This document shows, one piece after another, positions 59,061 to 64,000 of a DNA stretch of 64,000 nt. Every line of letters starts with the position of its first letter. Positions within the stretch are counted from its first letter, which is position 1. The position numbers were made by a program, and so were the translations under genes. The notes beneath the pieces are model-generated. The model saw only the letters and a list, made by a program, of their open reading frames with translations, searched no databases and was not told where the DNA came from. The DNA is from Chrysogorgia sp. JL179-B06. Taxonomy: Eukaryota; Cnidaria; Anthozoa; Scleralcyonacea; Chrysogorgiidae. The DNA lies in NCBI GenBank assembly GCA_035772405.1, contig JAYKKM010000176.1:717501-781500 (forward strand), given 5' to 3'.

Positions 59061-59954
59061 CTATTGTAAATCATCCCTTTCTTTCATCAATTTTCTGATC
59101 ATTGGTGTCAACCACGGCACCTTTTGACCTCTCGTTCGAACGTGAATCTGTGGTGCGCGAGAATCCGCGACATCATTGAATAACTTCTTAAAAGTATCCC
59201 ATGAGTCCTCAACATCTTCAATAGTGTCAATCAGCGACCAAGGAACTTTATTTAAATCTTCAGCATAGGCACTTTGATTGAAATGTTTATAATTCCGAGT
59301 ACTAATTATACGTGGAGGTGGACGTCTTAATCGATGCAGCTTACGAACAGCGAATATCGCACTGTGGTCGCTAAAACCAACCGGTATTACTCCAGATACA
59401 TATAGATCCGGACGAGATGTTAAAAATACATCAATCAAAGTCTTGGAATGTTCTGTTACACGGGTGTATTCATGAATAATCTGCTTCAAACTAAATTCCC
59501 TTGACATATCGACAAAGCGCTTAGACGACGCCGATTTTTTAGTCTTTTTCCAGTCAAAATTAAAATCCCCCGTAATAACAACTTCCCTTTGTCCATCGCG
59601 TACTTTATCAAGCATATTTCGTATGCCCTCCACATAAACCAATTCGTTATCGGAGTTTGGTGGACGATAACATGCACAAAGAAGAAAGCCTTTACTTTTA
59701 GGAGGTGTAATCTCCAACCATAAACATCGAAGTTCACTATTTCGCTCTCCTGCGATCTCCTCACATTCTTTATAATTAAGATTTGATGCGACATACACGA
59801 GAACACCGCCTTGATGGCGAGTTTTGTCCAGTCGTACATGTGAATAACCATCAAGTTGTATTTCTCCATCACCGATAGACACATCAAGCCATGTCTCATT
59901 TAAACAAAGGACATGAGGATTGTGAGCCTCACAGAACACTCTGATCTCGTCCAT
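59061..59954 (-). pseudogene. APE-type endonuclease of the split LINE
   Basis: 297 open residues. Motifs of the apurinic-endonuclease fold: LNETWLD (catalytic Glu), GGVLVYV, CACYRPP, VITGDFNFDW, and SDHSAIF (catalytic His). After it, KVPWLTPMIRKLMKERDDLQ starts the linker. The endonuclease nicks target DNA for target-primed reverse transcription. The upstream sequence to about 60110 adds a coiled-coil-like stretch in another frame. Confidence 0.85.
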
Positions 59955-60124
59955 CTTGTTGACAAGGATACGTACATTTAGATGACAAATCCTTAGACCT
60001 TTCGCTGTACTTAAAGTCTATAACTTTCTCCTTGCTCAATTGGTCCAGGGTTTCTTTCAATGTTTCCACCGATTAAGAGCATTGATACACACAAACAATA
60101 CAGTCAAACGAAAGAGTACAGTTG

Positions 60125-61118
60125 GAAAGAGTACAGTTGCAATTAAATGGCAAAGACTTTGGTATACGTCAAAACCAGCATGCATTTACTGAAAACCGGT
60201 CCACCGTCTCAGCCCTTGCTGATATCACACAGTCTTGGTTTGATTCAACAGATAATACCAGAGTTGGTCGAAAGGGAGTCCATGTCCTATTTTTGGACTT
60301 TAGTAAGGCGTTTGACTGTGTTGACCACGCTACGCTACTCGCTAAACTGGCCTCAACTAACATCTGCATTGGTTTCTGGCAGTGGATTCGTAGCTTCCTT
60401 AGCGATAGAACCCAGCAGGTGAGACTCCCTGGTACCATCTCCAGAACTGCCGCATGTCCAGCCAGAGTGCCGCAAGGTTCGATAATATCGCCATCTTTAT
60501 TCAGCGTCTTTGTTAACGACCTGGAGGACGCCATTCCGCATGACATTAGGGACAGTATCGGTGTGTGCAAGTATGCAGATGACTGTACATTATATGAAGC
60601 CGTTTCGGCTACTCATTCAAGTCAAATGCAAACGGTCCTCGATAGCATACAGTCTTGGTCTTTTAAAAACAAGATGGTTTTAAATTCCACAAAAACCAAG
60701 GAAATGTGGATCAGTTTTAGAGATGTGCCTACCCCAGACTATCTTACAATAGAGAATAAACCACTGGATCGTGTAAATAGTTTTAAGCGTCTGGGTGTTT
60801 TCTGCCAAAGATGATCTTAGACGACTAGGAAGGCCAATAAGAGACTTTTCCATCTACGCGAGTGTAGGAAGGCTATTGCTCAAGAATAAGGGACTCCTGG
60901 AATACACTTCACCGATATGGAGTGGAATACCAAACTACCTAGAAGAAGAAATTGATCATGTGCAAAAGAGAAGCATGTCTATCATAGGAGCACCAAAGAA
61001 TACCCTGAGGAATTTGAGTGTGAGACGGGATTTAGCAACTAAACGTGAGCTAGAACGTATTTTATCTGATGAACTTGTTATAAACACTTGCCACCTCATA
61101 ATAAGTATACTATTATAA
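60125..61118 (+). pseudogene. LINE RT fragment, frameshifted
   Basis: The first frame (to 60814) has NQHAFTENRSTVSALAD, VLFLDFSKAFDCVDHATLL, RVPQGSIISPSLFS, VNDL and CKYADDCTLYEAV, followed by NSFKRLGVF. A shift near 60805 leads to 60795-61118 with LEYTSPIWSG and HVQKRSMSIIG. No upstream motifs 0-2, so the copy is truncated. Confidence 0.8.
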
Positions 61119-61400
61119 TCTGAGAAACAAACGTAGACTGAATCCACCTCTATCAGGAACAGAGACACATCAGAATAGTTTTACTCCACGTGCTATAAAA
61201 CTTATAAATACAGGTATATGAATGTATAGGTCTCTTAGTCACTTTGAATTTGTTTTTAAATCACATTTTACTATTTATAATCAGAATTATTGTATATACT
61301 TATTTTATTCACTTAGGTAATATAATTTTTTGCATTTTTCTTGTAAAAACCATTTGTATATTTACTCCTAAAGATGGTTAATAAAGCTTATTATTATTAT
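60125..61400 (+). mobile_element. 5'-truncated LINE, ATT-type tail
   Basis: It starts beside a 15-bp direct repeat (gaaagagtacagttg twice, about 60109-60138) and ends with aataaagcttattattatt. It contains only RT and C-terminal sequence. Confidence 0.75.
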
Positions 61401-61856
61401 TTAATAGAACTAACGTTTCGTCAAATGTTTTTTAAAAAATTTTGCTTTCTATATTTCTATATGTGTTCGTGTCTAATATGGTCTTTTTGAAAATTATTTG
61501 CTGGCCAATAATACTTATTACTCGCGACTATATTTTCCTCTTGCATCTCTAGCGCTGAAAACAACATAATATATATTGGCAATTTTTATTGTTATATTTT
61601 ATTTTAATTTTATTCCCTTGTAATAATTAGTAATATTTCCAATTTTGTCTATATATAACATTATTCCTAAATAACAGCATTTTTACTGAAAGGATTTTTA
61701 ACATAAATAAAATTATTCTCATTCTTATTCTCATTCTTATTCTCATTCTCGTTCGCATTCTCGTTCTAATTTTCGTTCTATAATTCGAATTCTTATTATT
61801 CGAATTATTATTCAAATTATTATTATTATTATTATTATTATAGAGAATCCCGCATG
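61401..61856. other. No gene; microsatellites
   Basis: Contains an ATTCTC/ATTCTT run at about 61706-61775 and an ATT run at 61817-61841 in AT-rich DNA. Nothing else is recognised. Confidence 0.6.
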
Positions 61857-62899
61857 TTTCCCTTAAATCTCATAATACTTTTACAGTAGTTTACTATGAG
61901 CTATCTCGACCTCTATTACCTCGCGCTATCTCGAACTAAATATTTCACTTAAATCTCATAATACATTTACAGTAGTTTACTATGAGCTATCTCGACCTCT
62001 ATTACCTCGCGCTATCTCGAACTAAATATTTCCCTTAAATCTCATAATACTTTTACAGTAGTTTACTATGAGCTATCTCGACCTCTATTACCTCGCGCTA
62101 TCTCGAACTAAATATTTCCCTTAAATCTCATAATACATTTACAGTAGTTTACTATGAGCTATCTCGACCTCTATTACCTCGCGCTATCTCGAACTAAATG
62201 TTTCCCTTGAATCTCATACATTTACAGTAGTTTACTATGAGCTATCTCGACCTCTATTACCTCGCGCTATCTCGAACTAAATGTTTCCCTTGAATCTCAT
62301 ACATTTACAATAGTTTACTATGAGCTATCTCGACCTCTATTACCTCGCGCTATCTCGAACTAAATGTTTCCCTTAAATCTCATACATTTACAATAGTTTA
62401 CTATGAGCTATCTCGACCTCTATTACCTCGCGCTATCTCGAACTAAATGTTTCCCTTAAATCTCATACATTTACAATAGTTTACTATGAGCTATCTCGAC
62501 CTCTATTACCTCGCGCTATCTCGAACTAAATGTTTCCCTTAAATCTCATACATTTACAATAGTTTACTATGAGCTATCTCGACCTCTATTACCTCGCGCT
62601 ATCTCGAACTAAATGTTTCCCTTGAATCTCATACATTTACAATAGTTTACTATGAGCTATCTCGACCTATATTATCTCGACCTATATTACCTCGCACTAT
62701 CTCGAACTAAATGTTTCCCTTGACTTTACAGTAGTTTACTATGAGCTATCTCGACCTCTATTACCTCGCGCTATCTCGAACTAAATGTTTCCCTTGACTT
62801 TACAGTAGTTTACTATATGGGCTATCTCGATCTCGATTACCTCGCACAATCTCGAACTAAATGTTTCCCTTAAATCTCATAATACATTTACAGTAGTTT
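61857..62899 (+). repeat. 86-bp satellite, about 12 copies
   Basis: The unit includes agtttactatgagctatctc, gacctctattacctcgcgct and atctcgaactaaatgtttcc. Unit length varies (about 84-86, shorter in two late copies). It contains ctatctcgacc, the inverse of the core of the 20-bp satellite at 8968. Confidence 0.95.
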
Positions 62900-64000
62900 A
62901 GGTAAGGTAAGGTAAACTTTATTTAAAATCACACGCTAGCCCCGTCAACTATAAAAGCTTGTTTTTAACAAGGGGCGTGTGGATTACATTATTTGTTCAA
63001 ATATATACATTTACTAATTAAAAAATGAATTATTTACTAATTAAAAACAAAAGCTAGTTCTACATATACATATCGATAATAATATATTAAATTAAAAGGT
63101 CTGTACCATAGCATTAAAAATTGTGAGCGTCGATTCCATTTTTAAATATTGGTAATGAATTTGATTCACGCAAATCTGCGGGTAGAGAATTCCACAGTTT
63201 AGCGCCATCATAAAAACTTTTCTTAAGATTTTCAGTTCCAGGTAAAGGTAGCTGCAGAGAGGTAGAGGAACCCCTAAGGTCATGATCTGTGATGTTTCTT
63301 TTACATATAAAAAGATCAGCAAGGGAACTCGGAGTCAAATTATTTAGAACTTTATACATTTGTTTTGCTTTTGATTTGGCTCGTTGAATTTCAAGAGTTT
63401 CCCACCCTAAGGCGTTTATCACTTCTATACCAGGAGTTTCATTACTCATATTCATGACTACTCGTGCAACTCTATTCTAAAGTTTTTGCAATCTATTTAA
63501 AAGACCAGCACCAAGGTTATCCCATACCTCACTACAGTAGTTAAAGTGGGGTCGAATTAAAGCATCATAGATAGAGATCAAAGTTTCCCTATCAACGAAA
63601 TCAAAGATTCGTCGTATAGCTCCTATTCCTGAAGTAACTTTTGTAGCTACAATGTACATTCTCAATATGTTTGTTCCAAGATAAATTCTCATCAATTTCA
63701 ACCCTAAGGACTCTGCTATAGCAAACTTGTTTGATATTGTCTTTTATTTTGACAGATGGTTGAGTAACAAGGCTATTTATAATGTGAACCAATCAGAAGA
63801 AATTCTGTTTTTGCAACATTAAGACTCAATTTATTAGCCAAAAGCCATTCTTTTACACACATAAGATCACCATTCATGGCCGACTCGACTTCCTCTATAG
63901 TTTCACTAGCTGCAGTAAGATTAGTATCATCGGCAAATAACCGAGGAGTAATTTGACATTCCGGCAAATCATTTATATATAAGAGGAAGAAGAGCGGGCC
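62900..64000 (-). mobile_element. LINE 3' part, continuing beyond the window
   Basis: The 3' end carries GGTAA-type repeats (taggtaaggtaaggtaaa, inverse TTACC) at about 62898-62915. Minus-strand ORF2 sequence extends to the right edge. The tail type is related to 31675-32020. Confidence 0.8.
63114..64000 (-). pseudogene. LINE RT, C-terminal half, several frameshifts
   Basis: From the right: GPLFFLLYINDLPECQITPR and LFADDTNLTAASE (RT motif with ADD), LSLNVAKTEFLLIGS, then frame changes near 63780 and 63700 to LIRPHFNYCSEVWDNL and a stop at about 63477. Finally 63114-63455 has LGWETLEIQRAKSKAKQMYK and YDGAKLWNSLPADLRES. The upstream RT lies outside the window. Confidence 0.8.

Larger units (their letters stand above)
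55113..60110 (-). mobile_element. APE-type LINE, nearly complete, split by another LINE
   Basis: The 3' end has an AATG-repeat tail (55113-55126) and the 5' end is near 60110. Coding order on minus: endonuclease, linker, RT, C-terminus. The C-terminal region stops at 57470 and continues at 55540, and the gap is filled by a plus-strand LINE (55541-57468). Confidence 0.85.

Overview
The window looks like genomic DNA of a repeat-rich metazoan, probably a marine invertebrate and perhaps a cnidarian. The phylum is inferred only from the mix of Penelope-like elements, restriction-like-endonuclease LINEs, a Polinton and short-tail LINEs. It holds three layers: a split host gene, a complete Polinton/Maverick DNA element, and a dense background of retroelements, MITEs and satellites.

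Host gene (minus strand, 35425 down to 3892). Ten short exons, most below the size of a normal ORF call, join in phase into one ADAM-type metalloproteinase. They cover the end of the metalloprotease domain with its zinc motif, the disintegrin domain and the start of the cysteine-rich domain. Exon phases agree at every junction, and the boundaries carry GT and AG dinucleotides. The 5' exons (prodomain, first part of the protease) and the 3' exons were not found. The introns carry four of the five large tandem arrays (40-, 20-, 68- and 21-bp units), an 8-bp minisatellite, several TTAA-flanked MITEs, a hAT-type MITE, Penelope-like elements and nested LINEs.

Polinton (36596-54879, 18284 bp). It is bounded by a perfect 6-bp target duplication (tactaa) and 555-bp terminal inverted repeats with AG...CT termini. 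Read left to right: protein-primed DNA polymerase B, a zinc-ribbon protein, three small membrane or basic proteins (all minus); a zinc-finger protein and a thymidine kinase (plus); a BRO-N/nuclease protein, a small basic ORF, a small MGxxxS protein, a fibre-like protein and a 495-residue membrane-anchored protein (minus); then on plus a possible minor capsid protein, a chromodomain integrase, a tandemly duplicated membrane-active protein (first copy frameshifted), the major capsid protein, the packaging ATPase and a final MGxxxS protein. Replication, integration and capsid/packaging functions are all represented and almost every gene is open, so the element looks recent. The thymidine kinase, the BRO-nuclease and the fibre-like gene are the unusual cargo. 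No adenain-like protease was recognised.

Retroelement background. 1-1261 is a LINE end with a TAAAC tail. 15672-23534 holds LINEs with a C-terminal restriction-like endonuclease; one is interrupted by a minus-strand APE-class LINE (19972-22230). 27757-30106 holds Penelope-like remnants with GIY-YIG domains and palindromic, hammerhead-like terminal repeats. Right of the Polinton, a minus LINE (55113-60110) with its own endonuclease domain is split by a plus LINE (55541-57468). It is followed by another plus LINE (60125-61400), an 86-bp satellite (61857-62899) and a minus LINE that runs off the window end.
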